Assembly (NCBI RefSeq): GCF_003434055.1 | Contig: NZ_QVEX01000004.1 | Location: forward strand, 186,001-250,000 | Length of the DNA: 64,000 nucleotides | Source: Enterocloster aldenensis | GTDB taxonomy: Bacteria > Bacillota > Clostridia > Lachnospirales > Lachnospiraceae | Reading direction: 5' to 3' | Part shown: positions 16,004-24,828 of the stretch, piece by piece | How the letters are laid out: the number at the start of each line of letters is the position of its first letter | How positions within the stretch are numbered: the stretch's first letter is position 1 | Program-made: the position numbers and the translations under genes | The notes under the pieces: model-generated | Seen by the model: the letters and a program-made list of their open reading frames with translations, nothing else | Database searches by the model: none | Told to the model about the DNA's origin: nothing

Positions 16004-16055
16004 CGTTATCACCTCCTGTTTCGGATATTATGTCTGTTTGCGAAAAAGGCAGCTG

Positions 16056-16205
16056 TCAGCTGCCTTCTTTCACGATCTTTTCCAGAACCTGAATTAAATC
16101 CTGCAAGGTTTCCAGGTGCACATTGCGCTTCAATATGTCATTCTTCAGGTCAATGGAAAGACTTTCAAATTTGTCCCGTATTTTCGGGGAAACATAGGAT
16201 GCCAT
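16056..16205 (-). CDS. Small conserved-looking helical protein, 49 aa
   Basis: ATG 16205 follows GAGGTGATAGTA, much like the ribosome site of the next gene. The peptide (MASYVSPKIRDKFESLSIDL at the start, then two predicted amphipathic helices ending VLEKIVKEGS) looks like a small dimerising protein. No family assigned. It lies 53 bases downstream of the DeoR gene in the same direction and could be co-transcribed with it. Confidence 0.6.
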   Translation of the reverse strand: MASYVSPKIRDKFESLSIDLKNDILKRNVHLETLQDLIQVLEKIVKEGS

Positions 16206-16258
16206 TACTATCACCTCGGTGTTAGTATGCGGCAAAACCGGGACTTTATTCATTATCC

Positions 16259-17035
16259 CTATCCATTATTTTGGGTATCAGGAGCCAGCAGGCTGATGTT
16301 GTGGTTCAGACAGAACTCCACGTACCTGGGTTCCGGCAGCTTGTTGGTGCATATGGCATCGGCCAAACGGAGCGGTCCCATATTCAGCAGGGCTTTCACA
16401 CCGAACTTGCTGTTGTCAACAATAAAATAATGTTGTACTGGTTTTTCCAGAACAGCCTGTTTTAGAGGCCGTTCCGATATGTAGCTGTGGGAAAATCCAT
16501 GGGTCAGGCTTACTCCGGATGCTGCCATGAATGCCTTGGAAAAATTAAAATGGTTTAATATATCCGTGCCTGTTACTGGAGACAGGGAGTTGTTTTTGCG
16601 GTTCAGCTCCCCGGAACAGACCAGCAGGCTGATGTTCTCCATGGAGGTTGCCCTTAATATTATATCGAGGTTACTGGTAATGACGGTCAGATTTTTAAAA
16701 GATGCCATAAAATCCATTAGATGGCAGGTGGTGGAACCGCTGTCAATAAAAATGGTATCGTTATCCTGGATTAAAGAAGCAGCGGCCGCGCAGGCATCCC
16801 GTTTTTGTTCTTGATTAATGGTACTGCGTACGTGGAAGGGGATGATCTTGGCGGCGGAGTAGTTATACAGGATGCAGCCATAGGCCTTTTGTACACAGCC
16901 CATTTGCTCGAGGGTATTGATATCCCTGCGCAGTGTACTCATGCTGACACCGAATTTTTCGCATAATGTTTCTGGTGATACTTTCTGCTGGACCTTAATA
17001 TATTCCTCCAGCTGCAAGAGACGTTCTTTTCCCAT
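16259..17035 (-). CDS. DeoR/GlpR-family repressor, second of a tandem pair
   Basis: A 258-residue DeoR regulator: N-terminal winged helix (LCEKFGVSMSTLRRDINTLEQ) and a C-terminal sugar-phosphate-sensing domain with IFIDSGSTTCHLMDF, TVITSNLDI and FIVDNSKFG. These proteins release DNA when a phosphorylated sugar intermediate binds. ATG 17035 follows GGGAGG; an in-frame ATG at 17059 overlaps the stop of the first repressor. It is a diverged paralogue of that repressor, implying duplication and possibly two effectors for the operon at 18266. Confidence 0.88.
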   Translation of the reverse strand: MGKERLLQLEEYIKVQQKVSPETLCEKFGVSMSTLRRDINTLEQMGCVQKAYGCILYNYSAAKIIPFHVRSTINQEQKRDACAAAASLIQDNDTIFIDSGSTTCHLMDFMASFKNLTVITSNLDIILRATSMENISLLVCSGELNRKNNSLSPVTGTDILNHFNFSKAFMAASGVSLTHGFSHSYISERPLKQAVLEKPVQHYFIVDNSKFGVKALLNMGPLRLADAICTNKLPEPRYVEFCLNHNISLLAPDTQNNG

Positions 17036-17055
17036 GATGCCTCCCTGTCCTTTTA

Positions 17056-17820
17056 TCATTCGCTGTCACACAACACGATGTGGTGTCCGTTTTCTTCAAT
17101 AATCTGCCTGAATTCCGGGGCCGGATTCCTGTCGGTGATAATATAGTCAATATCGCTTAAGGGACAGTAGGTCATAAGGGTAGAAACGCCGAACTTACTG
17201 CAGTCCGCCATAAGGAAAATCTGGTCGGCTTTGCGCACGGCTATCTTTTTGTTGGTAAATTCGGCAGAAAAGGAGTTAGTCGCCCCGTCGTTGATACTTA
17301 GCCCTGTACATGCCATGAATGCCTTGTGTATGTTTAACGATTCCAGGTATTTAAAATTTTCACCGTTAAAGGACAGGGTCCTGCGGTCCAGGATGCCGGG
17401 AAGATTAATCAGTGTTATTTCCGGCCGGTCCACGGCTGAATGGATGATGTGATAGCTGTTGGTTATGACAGTCACATGCATGCTGGAGGGGACATAGTCC
17501 AGGATGTACATGGTTGTGGTGCCGGAATCAATATATATGATATCATTTTCCTTGATGTATTCGGCTGCCTTTTTGCAAATCAGCTGTTTGGCTCGGCTTT
17601 GTGTCTGGTTCCGTTCCGTGAATGTGGGGAGGGAAGAAACTGGGGACTGGACCTTCACGCCTCCATAAACCTTCTTGATGGCTGAATCTGCTGTGATTTC
17701 GTTAATGTATCTGCGCACTGTATTCATGGAAACGTTAAATGTATCGCACAATTCTTTTAAGGAAACTGACTGGTGCAGGAGAATATATTCCTGCATTTCT
17801 TTTATTCGGTTATCTTTCAT
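17056..17820 (-). CDS. DeoR/GlpR-family repressor, first of a tandem pair
   Basis: A 254-residue DeoR regulator with winged helix LCDTFNVSMNTVRRYINEI and effector domain IIYIDSGTTTMYILDYV, TVITNSYHI and FLMADCSKFGVSTL. It is the promoter-proximal gene of the tandem pair and is divergent from the catabolic operon at 18266, with repeated ATWACCAAAA boxes in between. Likely effector: the phosphorylated product of the IolC-like kinase (inference). Confidence 0.9.
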   Translation of the reverse strand: MKDNRIKEMQEYILLHQSVSLKELCDTFNVSMNTVRRYINEITADSAIKKVYGGVKVQSPVSSLPTFTERNQTQSRAKQLICKKAAEYIKENDIIYIDSGTTTMYILDYVPSSMHVTVITNSYHIIHSAVDRPEITLINLPGILDRRTLSFNGENFKYLESLNIHKAFMACTGLSINDGATNSFSAEFTNKKIAVRKADQIFLMADCSKFGVSTLMTYCPLSDIDYIITDRNPAPEFRQIIEENGHHIVLCDSE

Positions 17821-17850
17821 GGTTAAACCCCCTGCATTAGCTTTGAGTAT

Positions 17851-17894
17851 ATTATATCACTATTTATTAAAATCACAACAAAATATTACCAAAA
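17851..17894 (-). promoter_or_regulatory. DeoR pair promoter with adjacent operator box
   Basis: On the minus strand TTGTGA (17878-17873) and TATAAT (17856-17851) are 16 bases apart. ATTACCAAAA at 17885-17894 sits just upstream of the -35 and is one of three related boxes in this intergenic region, suggesting autoregulation. Confidence 0.6.
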
Positions 17895-18183
17895 TGTACG
17901 CGGATTGAAAAACTTATGATTATATATGACAGAAAGTAACCGATATAATATGAAAATATAACCAAAAAATATTATATATTGGAAAAAAAGATTAAAACGC
18001 CATATCATAAAGATATCCAAGGTAATTAAAATATAGACAAAAACACTGTAAAACAGGAGGAGAGGGGGATGCATTTGTTGGAAAATCTGCAACTGTGATG
18101 AATAACATAATTAAAATGATTAAAATATACACATATAAATGTCGAATTTAAATCAAAAACTATTTAAAATAACAAAAATATAC
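17895..18183. other. AT-rich divergent regulatory region
   Basis: No gene seen between the two promoters. It is strikingly AT-rich compared with the flanking genes and contains the box ATAACCAAAA at 17958-17967, A-tracts and an isolated AGGAGGAGAGGGGG run near 18055-18068 without a useful frame. It probably contains further repressor sites. Confidence 0.5.
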
Positions 18184-18240
18184 TTGAAAAATGATGAGAT
18201 ATGGTATATAATCTACTCAATAAAACCAAGATAACCAAAA
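18184..18240 (+). promoter_or_regulatory. Promoter and operator box of the catabolic operon
   Basis: TTGAAA (18184-18189) and TATAAT (18207-18212) are 17 bases apart. ATAACCAAAA at 18231-18240 lies downstream of the start point, a good position for repression, followed at once by a related TATAATCAAAA and the AGGAG of the first gene. Confidence 0.7.
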
Positions 18241-18265
18241 TATAATCAAAAGGAGAAGGCGTGTA

Positions 18266-19777
18266 ATGGGAGATGTAAAGAAAATCTGTTATTATGTGAA
18301 TGGGGAATTCAAAGAGTCGAAATCCGGTGAATACCGGGATGCGTTTGACCCAAGTACCGGAAGGGTGATAGCCAAAGTACCCTGCTGTACCAAAGAAGAG
18401 GTAGAAGAGGCTATTGCAAGTGCAAAGGCTGCATTTCCGGCGTGGTCATCCACACCTGTCCTAAAACGGGTGCAGATTCTATACAGGCTCAGGGACTTGC
18501 TGATTGAACACATGGATGAGCTGACACATCTGGTAGCCCTGGAAAATGGAAAAGCCTGGGAAGAGGCGAAAGGGGATGTACTCAAGGCAAAAGAAGGCAC
18601 GGAGCAGGCCATTTCGGCCCCGTCCCTGATGATGGGGGAAAGCATGATGGATGCCTCGCTGGGATATGATACAGTGTTGTACAGGGAACCCCTTGGTGTA
18701 TTTGCCGGGATTGTACCGTTTAATTTCCCGGCCATGATCCCCATGGGATGGATGACCCCTATGTGCATTGCCTGCGGCAATACTATTGTTTTAAAGGCGG
18801 CCAGCTTTACACCGCAGTCATGCATGCGTATTGCAAAGCTTTATAAAGAGGCAGGGCTGCCGGACGGCGTAATCAATATAGTTACATGTTCCAGACATGA
18901 AGCCGAGCTGTTCCTGGAGCACCCGGATATTAAGGGAATCACATTTGTAGGTTCAACATCCGTTGGAATGCACATATACTCCACGGCAGCGGCACATGGA
19001 AAAAGAGTGCAGGCCTTATGTGAAGCCAAGAATCATGCATTGGTGCTGGATGATGCGCCGGTTAAGAGGGTTGCGGCCGGAATCATTAATTCTGCGTTCG
19101 GATGTGCGGGAGAACGCTGCATGGCGCTTCCGGTAGTGGTGGTACAGGAAGGGATTGCGGACCGGCTGGTAGAGGAGATTGTAAACCAGGCAAGGAAGTT
19201 AACCGTAGGGCCTGCCTATGATAAGTCATTCAAGCTGGGGCCGGTTATCAATGAGGAACATAAAAAGTCCGTCATTGCGTGGATTGAGAAAGGGCTTGAG
19301 GAAGGGGCGGTCATGGCTTTGGACGGAAGGGATGTTACGGTTCCCGGATATGAACATGGATTTTATCTGGGGCCTACCATTCTGGACCATGTGAAACCGG
19401 GCATGAGCGTAGGCGATACGGAAATATTTGGACCTGTTCTGTGCATCAAGCGTGTGAAGACCTTCGAGGAAGGGCTTGAAATCATGAACAGTAACCCATT
19501 TGCAAATGGATCCGTTATATTCACACAGAACGGACATTATGCAAGGGAGTTTGCAAGGCACACAGATGGAGGAATGGTAGGCATCAATGTAGGAATCCCT
19601 GTTCCCGTGGGAATGTTCCCGTTTTCAGGCCATAAAAAGTCCTTTATCGGCGACCTGCACTGTCTTGGCAAGGACGGATTCCGGTTCTATACAGAAACAA
19701 AGGTGGTGACAACCCGATGGTTTGACGATGAACAGTCAAAATCAACCCATGTAACCACATGGGACGGGACAATCTAA
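18266..19777 (+). CDS. CoA-acylating (methyl)malonate-semialdehyde dehydrogenase
   Basis: A 503-residue aldehyde dehydrogenase of the MmsA/IolA type, which turns malonate or methylmalonate semialdehyde, CoA and NAD into acetyl- or propionyl-CoA, CO2 and NADH. Seen: FNFPAMIPMGWM and GNTIVLKAASFTP in the NAD domain, GITFVGSTSVG, and the catalytic Cys in FGCAGERCMALPV. GINVGIPVPVGMFPFSGHKKS near the C terminus is typical of MmsA rather than ordinary aldehyde dehydrogenases. First gene of the operon, with AGGAG 11 nt upstream. It implies that the aldolase of this operon releases a C3 semialdehyde. Confidence 0.9.
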   Translation: MGDVKKICYYVNGEFKESKSGEYRDAFDPSTGRVIAKVPCCTKEEVEEAIASAKAAFPAWSSTPVLKRVQILYRLRDLLIEHMDELTHLVALENGKAWEEAKGDVLKAKEGTEQAISAPSLMMGESMMDASLGYDTVLYREPLGVFAGIVPFNFPAMIPMGWMTPMCIACGNTIVLKAASFTPQSCMRIAKLYKEAGLPDGVINIVTCSRHEAELFLEHPDIKGITFVGSTSVGMHIYSTAAAHGKRVQALCEAKNHALVLDDAPVKRVAAGIINSAFGCAGERCMALPVVVVQEGIADRLVEEIVNQARKLTVGPAYDKSFKLGPVINEEHKKSVIAWIEKGLEEGAVMALDGRDVTVPGYEHGFYLGPTILDHVKPGMSVGDTEIFGPVLCIKRVKTFEEGLEIMNSNPFANGSVIFTQNGHYAREFARHTDGGMVGINVGIPVPVGMFPFSGHKKSFIGDLHCLGKDGFRFYTETKVVTTRWFDDEQSKSTHVTTWDGTI

Positions 19778-19793
19778 AGGAAGGGGGAGGGAT

Positions 19794-20810
19794 ATGGCGT
19801 ACATAAATTTTGATTCAACCAGGCCGTTTGATGTGATTCCTCTGGGGAGGATTGCAATTGATTTTAATCCCATTGATTATTTTAAACCGTGGAAGGAATG
19901 CAGTACATTTAAAAAATATGTGGGAGGTTCGCCTGCCAATATCGCGGTAGGGCTGAGCCGTTTGGGAAAAAAGGTGGGCTTTATCGGATGCGTGTCGGAT
20001 GACCAGATGGGGGATTACTGTGTCAGCTATTTTCAGAAAGAGGGGATTGATACATCGCACATAGTCCGGGCCAGGAACGGTGAGTCCCTGGGGCTGGCCT
20101 TTACAGAGATATTGGACAAGGATACCTCAGGACTGATTATGTACAGGGATAATGTGGCTGATTTGAAACTGGAACCCCTGGATGTGGAGGAAAGTTATAT
20201 TAAAGCAGCTAAAATACTGATTGTAAGCGGTACCGCGCTATCCGAGAGTCCATCCAGGGAAGCTGCATTAAAAGCAATGACTTATGCAAGAAAAAACGGG
20301 ACTGTGGTTGTATTTGATATTGATTACAGGGCTTATACATGGAAGAACAAGGACGAGATTTCCATCTATTACACAGCCGCAGCCGCAATGGCGGATATCA
20401 TCATGGGATCACGTGAGGAATACGATTTGACGGATGGATTGGTATATCAGGGGTTGGATGATATATCCACAGCCAAACGGTGGTTTGATGAAAATGCAAA
20501 AATCGTGGTAATCAAACATGGTAAACAGGGATCCGCTGCCTATGCCATGGATGGGAGGTCTTACAGTATTAAGCCGTTTCCTGTTACTGCCATAAAGAGC
20601 TTTGGAGGAGGAGACGGGTATGCAAGTGCGTTCATTTATGGCTTGCTGGAAGGGATGGAGATGATGGATTGCCTGGAACTGGGAAGCGCCTCAGCTTCCA
20701 TGCTGGTGGCCAGCCATGGATGTTCGGATGATATGCCGGACATTGGGACGATACGCCGGTTTATTGCTGAGGAGAAGAAACTGTACGGTGAAATGATAGC
20801 CAGTGTATGA
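19794..20810 (+). CDS. IolC-like PfkB sugar kinase
   Basis: A 338-residue ribokinase-family enzyme closest to 5-dehydro-2-deoxygluconokinase (IolC). Seen: IPLGRIAIDFNP near the start, the substrate motif KYVGGSPANIAVGLSRLG, VFDIDYRAYTW and the catalytic SFGGGDGYASAFIYGLL. In place of the usual GAGD anion hole it reads GGGD, keeping the catalytic Asp. It would phosphorylate a deoxy-keto sugar acid before cleavage. It starts 16 bases after the dehydrogenase behind GGAAGGGGGAGG. Confidence 0.85.
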   Translation: MAYINFDSTRPFDVIPLGRIAIDFNPIDYFKPWKECSTFKKYVGGSPANIAVGLSRLGKKVGFIGCVSDDQMGDYCVSYFQKEGIDTSHIVRARNGESLGLAFTEILDKDTSGLIMYRDNVADLKLEPLDVEESYIKAAKILIVSGTALSESPSREAALKAMTYARKNGTVVVFDIDYRAYTWKNKDEISIYYTAAAAMADIIMGSREEYDLTDGLVYQGLDDISTAKRWFDENAKIVVIKHGKQGSAAYAMDGRSYSIKPFPVTAIKSFGGGDGYASAFIYGLLEGMEMMDCLELGSASASMLVASHGCSDDMPDIGTIRRFIAEEKKLYGEMIASV

Positions 20811-20823
20811 AGAAGGTAGAGCT

Positions 20824-21648
20824 ATGTTATATAACTTAAAGGATATCATCCGGTTGGTGGATAAGGAGGACAGGGGAATTGCCGCGTTTAATGTGTTCGG
20901 ATATGAAGATTCCCAGGCTGTGATTGAAGCAGCAGAATCCATTGGCCGCCCCGTAATCATCATGGCCAACAAGGATGCGGTAAATCATATGGGCGTGGAG
21001 CTGATAGGGGAAATCATGCTTCATGTGGGTGCCCAGGCCAAGGTACCGGTGGACGTGCATCTGGATCATGCCACGGATATGGAAGTGATAGAACGGGCAA
21101 TCCGGAGCGGCTATACATCGGTTATGTTCGATGGTTCACAGCTGCCGTTTGATGAGAATGTGGAGAGGACCAGACATGTGGTGGAAATGGCCCATGCCAT
21201 GGATATCAGTGTGGAAGCTGAAATAGGAGCAGTGGGATACAGTGACCCGGATATCCGGTTCAATGCCAGGTTTACGGAGCCTCAGGAGGCAAAACGGTTT
21301 GCGCAGCTGACCGGGGTGGATGCACTGGCAGTGGCGGTGGGGACCGTGCATCGGATGGAGATGCAGAAGGCGGAACTGCAGTTTGACCGTCTGCAGGAAA
21401 TCGCAAAGCAGGTGGATATTCCGCTTGTGATTCACGGTTCTACCGGTGTGGCTGATGAAGATCTGGCAAAACTGGTCCGGTTTGGCGCCAGGAAAATTAA
21501 TATTGGAACCGCGCTGCGCATGGAGTTTGGACAGACCCTGAGACGGCAATTTGCAGACGATCCAAAAGAATTTGACCGTATTAAGTTGTTTGGCCCGTGT
21601 ATGGAAGCAGTAAAGGATAAAGCGGTACAGAAGATGGAACTGTTATAA
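20824..21648 (+). CDS. Class II ketose-bisphosphate aldolase (IolJ/GatY/Fba-like)
   Basis: A 274-residue zinc-dependent class II aldolase. Metal ligands lie in VDVHLDHATD, VGTVHRME and VIHGSTGV; SVEAEIGAVGYSD is the usual glutamate loop. Enzymes of this group cleave phosphorylated ketoses or keto-acids to DHAP and an aldehyde. With MmsA- and IolC-like neighbours, 6-phospho-5-dehydro-2-deoxygluconate or a relative is the likely substrate (inference). ATG 20824 after AAGGTAGAG is preferred; the frame opens at 20803 inside the kinase gene. Confidence 0.85.
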   Translation: MLYNLKDIIRLVDKEDRGIAAFNVFGYEDSQAVIEAAESIGRPVIIMANKDAVNHMGVELIGEIMLHVGAQAKVPVDVHLDHATDMEVIERAIRSGYTSVMFDGSQLPFDENVERTRHVVEMAHAMDISVEAEIGAVGYSDPDIRFNARFTEPQEAKRFAQLTGVDALAVAVGTVHRMEMQKAELQFDRLQEIAKQVDIPLVIHGSTGVADEDLAKLVRFGARKINIGTALRMEFGQTLRRQFADDPKEFDRIKLFGPCMEAVKDKAVQKMELL

Positions 21649-21679
21649 AACAATATTACAGAAAAGAGGGCGGAAGCAG

Positions 21680-22441
21680 ATGGGAGAAGCATTTACATTC
21701 AAAGGACGTGTGGCGGTTGTGACAGGGGCGGCCCAGGGCATTGGATTCCATTCGGCAAAAAAATTATGCGAGAATGGAATGAAGGTGGCGTTTGTGGATC
21801 TGAATGAAGAAAAGGTGAAACAAATGGCAGCCGCGGCAGCAGAGGCAGGCGGGGAAGCAGTGGGGATTGCATGTGATGTTTCAGATGAATCTTCAATTGA
21901 AGCCATGATTACCCAGGTGGCGGAACTTTTTGGCACAGTGGATGTGGTGGTTAACTGCGCAGGGATCCTAAGTTCCACTAAAATTCCGGACATAAAGAGA
22001 TGTGATTGGGATAAAATGCTGGCAGTCAATTTATCAGGAACATTCTTTACCATTCAGAAGGCGTGGCCCTATCTGATAAAAAGCAGATGCGGCCGTGTCA
22101 TCAATATTTCATCCACGGCCGGAAGGATGGGAGGAGTGGAAAACTCAATCAGCTATACTGCGTCAAAGGGCGGAGTGTGTGCCATAACAAAGGGAATTGC
22201 AAGAAAGATGGCTCCTTATGGGGTGACCGTCAACGCGGTCTGCCCGGGTCCGACAGCCACGGATATTGTGAAGACGTATACAGAGGATGAACTGAAAAAC
22301 CTGAATTCCAAAATCATGCTGGGAAGGCTGGGGGAACCGGAAGAGATAGCGGCAGCTGTCTGCTTCCTGGCAAGTGAGGAAGCCGGCTATATTACGGCGG
22401 CCATGATTGATGTTAACGGTGGTTTTTATATTGGTTCATAG
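21680..22441 (+). CDS. Short-chain dehydrogenase/reductase
   Basis: A 253-residue classical SDR. NAD(P)-binding TGAAQGIG near residue 16, NCAG, and the catalytic Ser-Tyr-Lys set in NISSTAG and YTASKGG, with PGPTATDIV after it. It ends IDVNGGFYIGS as in 3-oxoacyl-ACP-reductase-like sugar dehydrogenases. It probably oxidises the imported polyol or sugar acid at the head of the pathway, taking the place that IolG has in inositol catabolism (inference). Same operon, 31 bases after the aldolase. Confidence 0.85.
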   Translation: MGEAFTFKGRVAVVTGAAQGIGFHSAKKLCENGMKVAFVDLNEEKVKQMAAAAAEAGGEAVGIACDVSDESSIEAMITQVAELFGTVDVVVNCAGILSSTKIPDIKRCDWDKMLAVNLSGTFFTIQKAWPYLIKSRCGRVINISSTAGRMGGVENSISYTASKGGVCAITKGIARKMAPYGVTVNAVCPGPTATDIVKTYTEDELKNLNSKIMLGRLGEPEEIAAAVCFLASEEAGYITAAMIDVNGGFYIGS

Positions 22442-22456
22442 AAAAATGGAGGACAT

Positions 22457-23701
22457 ATGATGAAGAGAAAAATAGCGGGACTTTTATTGGCAGTGACAAT
22501 GGCGGTTGGAATGACAGGATGTGCAGGAAGCAGCAATACGGGAACGGCGGCACCAGCGGGAAATCAAACGGAAGCGGCTGCCAAGGAGGAACCGTCGGCA
22601 AATCAGCCCAAGGAGGAATCAGGGGATACGATTAAAATCGGATTTTACGGTCCTTTGACAGGGGCATCCTCCGTGGTAGGCGTGGAAGGACAGAAAGCAG
22701 TGGAACTGGCTGTCAAGGAAGCAAATGAGGCAGGCGGTATAAATGGAAGGCAGCTGGAATTAATCAGTTATGATGATGCCCAGAATACGGAGACATCGGT
22801 CAAGGTTGTTACAAGGCTGGTTGAATCTGATAAGGTAACGGCAATCATAGGTTCCCATATCAGCGGTTCCATCCTGGCTACCGTTGACATTTCAGAAGCT
22901 GCAAAGGTGGTGCAGATTGGTTCCGGTACCAGCCCTATATGGACCAACATAGGACTGAAATACACCTTCAGGGGAACTGCGTGTTCGGATCAGTTTAATA
23001 TCGACTGCTATAAATCCATGGAAACAATGGGGGCTACAAAGATTGCTACCCTGGCAGGCGAGACGGAATATGCCCAGACAGCAGCCGGTACCATCCATGA
23101 CCTGGTCAAGGACGGAGGTAAGATGGAAGTGGTTGCGCAGGAGAACTTTACCACAGGAGATACGGACTTTTCCGGTCAGATTGTGAAAATCATAGCCGCG
23201 GGCGCGGATGGGGTTTATGTGGTAGGCGGTTCCGAGGATATGGGAAAGATTGTAAAACAGTTAAGGCAGAAAGGTTATGAAGGGTATATTTACGGCATTG
23301 AGCCATTTGGGGCGCCTGATGCGAAGAGCGTTGCAGGCGATGCCTTTGACAATATTGTTTTCTCATGCTGCTATTTTGTGCCTGATTCAGTGGAAGAGGC
23401 CAGTTCGGAAATTGAGAAGGAGTTCCTGGAAAAGTTCGTGGCTGAATTTGGCGCCCTGCCGACCTCCGAGGTTGCTTACAGGGATTATGATGGTACCAAT
23501 ATCCTGATTGAAGCCATGAGAAACGCCAAGACCCTGGACGGAGACGGCATCCGTGAGGCGATTCTTAGCATGAAGTATACGGGGATTGGCGGAAACTTTG
23601 ATTTCTCGGCAGATAATGGGGAAGGACTGAGCACAGGTAATACATTTATCGCTGTGAAAGGAAAAATCCAGATGTTGGACGAATACCTGAAGAATAAGTA
23701 A
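22457..23701 (+). CDS. Liv-type ABC transporter substrate-binding lipoprotein
   Basis: A 414-residue type I periplasmic-binding-fold protein with lipoprotein signal (VGMTGCAGSS). After a Ser/Ala/Gln/Glu linker it begins IKIGFYGPLTGASSVVG, the opening of LivJ/urea-type receptors, with VVTRLVESDKVTAIIGSHIS and VYVVGGSEDMG further on. The family normally binds amino acids, amides or aromatic acids, yet the operon is one for sugar-acid catabolism, so the ligand is an open question. GGAGGA lies 4-7 nt before the paired ATG codons 22457/22460. Confidence 0.88.
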   Translation: MMKRKIAGLLLAVTMAVGMTGCAGSSNTGTAAPAGNQTEAAAKEEPSANQPKEESGDTIKIGFYGPLTGASSVVGVEGQKAVELAVKEANEAGGINGRQLELISYDDAQNTETSVKVVTRLVESDKVTAIIGSHISGSILATVDISEAAKVVQIGSGTSPIWTNIGLKYTFRGTACSDQFNIDCYKSMETMGATKIATLAGETEYAQTAAGTIHDLVKDGGKMEVVAQENFTTGDTDFSGQIVKIIAAGADGVYVVGGSEDMGKIVKQLRQKGYEGYIYGIEPFGAPDAKSVAGDAFDNIVFSCCYFVPDSVEEASSEIEKEFLEKFVAEFGALPTSEVAYRDYDGTNILIEAMRNAKTLDGDGIREAILSMKYTGIGGNFDFSADNGEGLSTGNTFIAVKGKIQMLDEYLKNK

Positions 23702-23717
23702 AAGGCTCATAACTAAC

Positions 23718-23917
23718 GGAAACTTGGCGTTACTAAGCTCGAAAAGACCTTGCCAAGTAACGCCAAGTACTTTCGCACATAAGCGCCTGAAGGACAGGCG
23801 CAAAGTGCTCAATGTATGGAAACTTGGCGTTACTAAGCTCGAAAAGACCTTGCCAAGTAATGCCAAATACTTTCGCACGTAAACGCCTGAAGGACAGGCG
23901 TAAAGTGCTCAATGCAA
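23718..23917 (+). repeat. Two tandem 100-bp hairpin repeats inside the operon
   Basis: Copies 23718-23817 and 23818-23917 are nearly identical. Each has a long hairpin ACTTGGCGTTACT / AGTAACGCCAAGT (weakened in copy 2) and a short one GCGCCTG-AAGGA-CAGGCGC. Where copy 2 has ACGCCTG the partner arm has CAGGCGT, a compensating change that supports pairing in RNA. They fill the gap between the binding-protein and permease genes and may stabilise the binding-protein mRNA or damp downstream expression. Confidence 0.85.
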
Positions 23918-23931
23918 GGAGATAGGGTAAT

Positions 23932-24804
23932 ATGGTTGTTTCATTAATTATTAGTGCTTTGGTAATAGGGAGTGTATATGGTTTGATTGCGTTAGGATAC
24001 AGCCTTATCTATTCAGCCTCCGGCCTGATGACGTTTACGCAGGGGGAACTTCTGATGTTAGGAGCATATCTGGGCCTGACCTTCTACAAATTCCTGGGAT
24101 TTCCCTTTATTGTGGCTTTGATTCTTACGCTGATCATCATGTTTGTGTTCGGATTAATGATAGAGCGTTTCCTGATCCGTGTCTTACTGAATAAGAAAGC
24201 ATCCCCCATCTATGTAGTCCTGTCCACGATTGCGCTGAGTATTGTCCTCATGAACATGGCGCAGCAGATTTGGGGGAGCCTTACGCTTCAATTCCCGTCA
24301 ATATTCTCAGTGGTTACGGTGGATGTTCTTGGTTCGGCTATCCAGCCTGAGTCATTCCTTGTGATGATTGTAGGGCTGATCAGCATGGTCACCATGCATA
24401 TATTCATGACAAAGATGAAATTTGGAACCTCTATGAGGGCTGCGGCCATGAATCCGCTAGCCGCATCATGCGTTGGCATAAATGTGGGAAGGACAACGGG
24501 CATAACATGGGCCATGGCGGCAGCTCTGGCGGGATTGGCCGGAATCCTTCTGGGCCCTGTCCAGGGTGTCAGCCTTGGTATGGGGACCATGATTGGATTG
24601 AAGGGATTTGCGGCAGCAGTCATAGGCGGTTATGGAAACATGTACGGAGCTATCCTGGGAGGACTGATCATAGGCTTTTGCGAAACCTTTACAGCCGCTT
24701 ATATCACTTCCAGCTACAAAGATTTTATTGTTTTCTTCCTGCTTATCCTGGTTATGATTTTCATGCCCAGAGGAATCTTCAAGGCAAAGGTTTATGATAG
24801 ATAG
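23932..24804 (+). CDS. Liv-type ABC transporter permease (LivH-like)
   Basis: A 290-residue membrane protein with about eight helices. It starts in LivH style (LIISALVIGSVYGLIALGYSLIYSASGLMTFTQGEL) and carries the inner EAA-like region MRAAAMNPLAASCVGINVGR and GLKGFAAAVIGGYGNMYGAILGG. With its partner it forms the channel of the importer. AGGAG lies 13 nt before ATG 23932, directly after the hairpin repeats. Confidence 0.92.
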   Translation: MVVSLIISALVIGSVYGLIALGYSLIYSASGLMTFTQGELLMLGAYLGLTFYKFLGFPFIVALILTLIIMFVFGLMIERFLIRVLLNKKASPIYVVLSTIALSIVLMNMAQQIWGSLTLQFPSIFSVVTVDVLGSAIQPESFLVMIVGLISMVTMHIFMTKMKFGTSMRAAAMNPLAASCVGINVGRTTGITWAMAAALAGLAGILLGPVQGVSLGMGTMIGLKGFAAAVIGGYGNMYGAILGGLIIGFCETFTAAYITSSYKDFIVFFLLILVMIFMPRGIFKAKVYDR

Positions 24805-24828
24805 TTTGGAAGCGCGGAGGATGATTAA

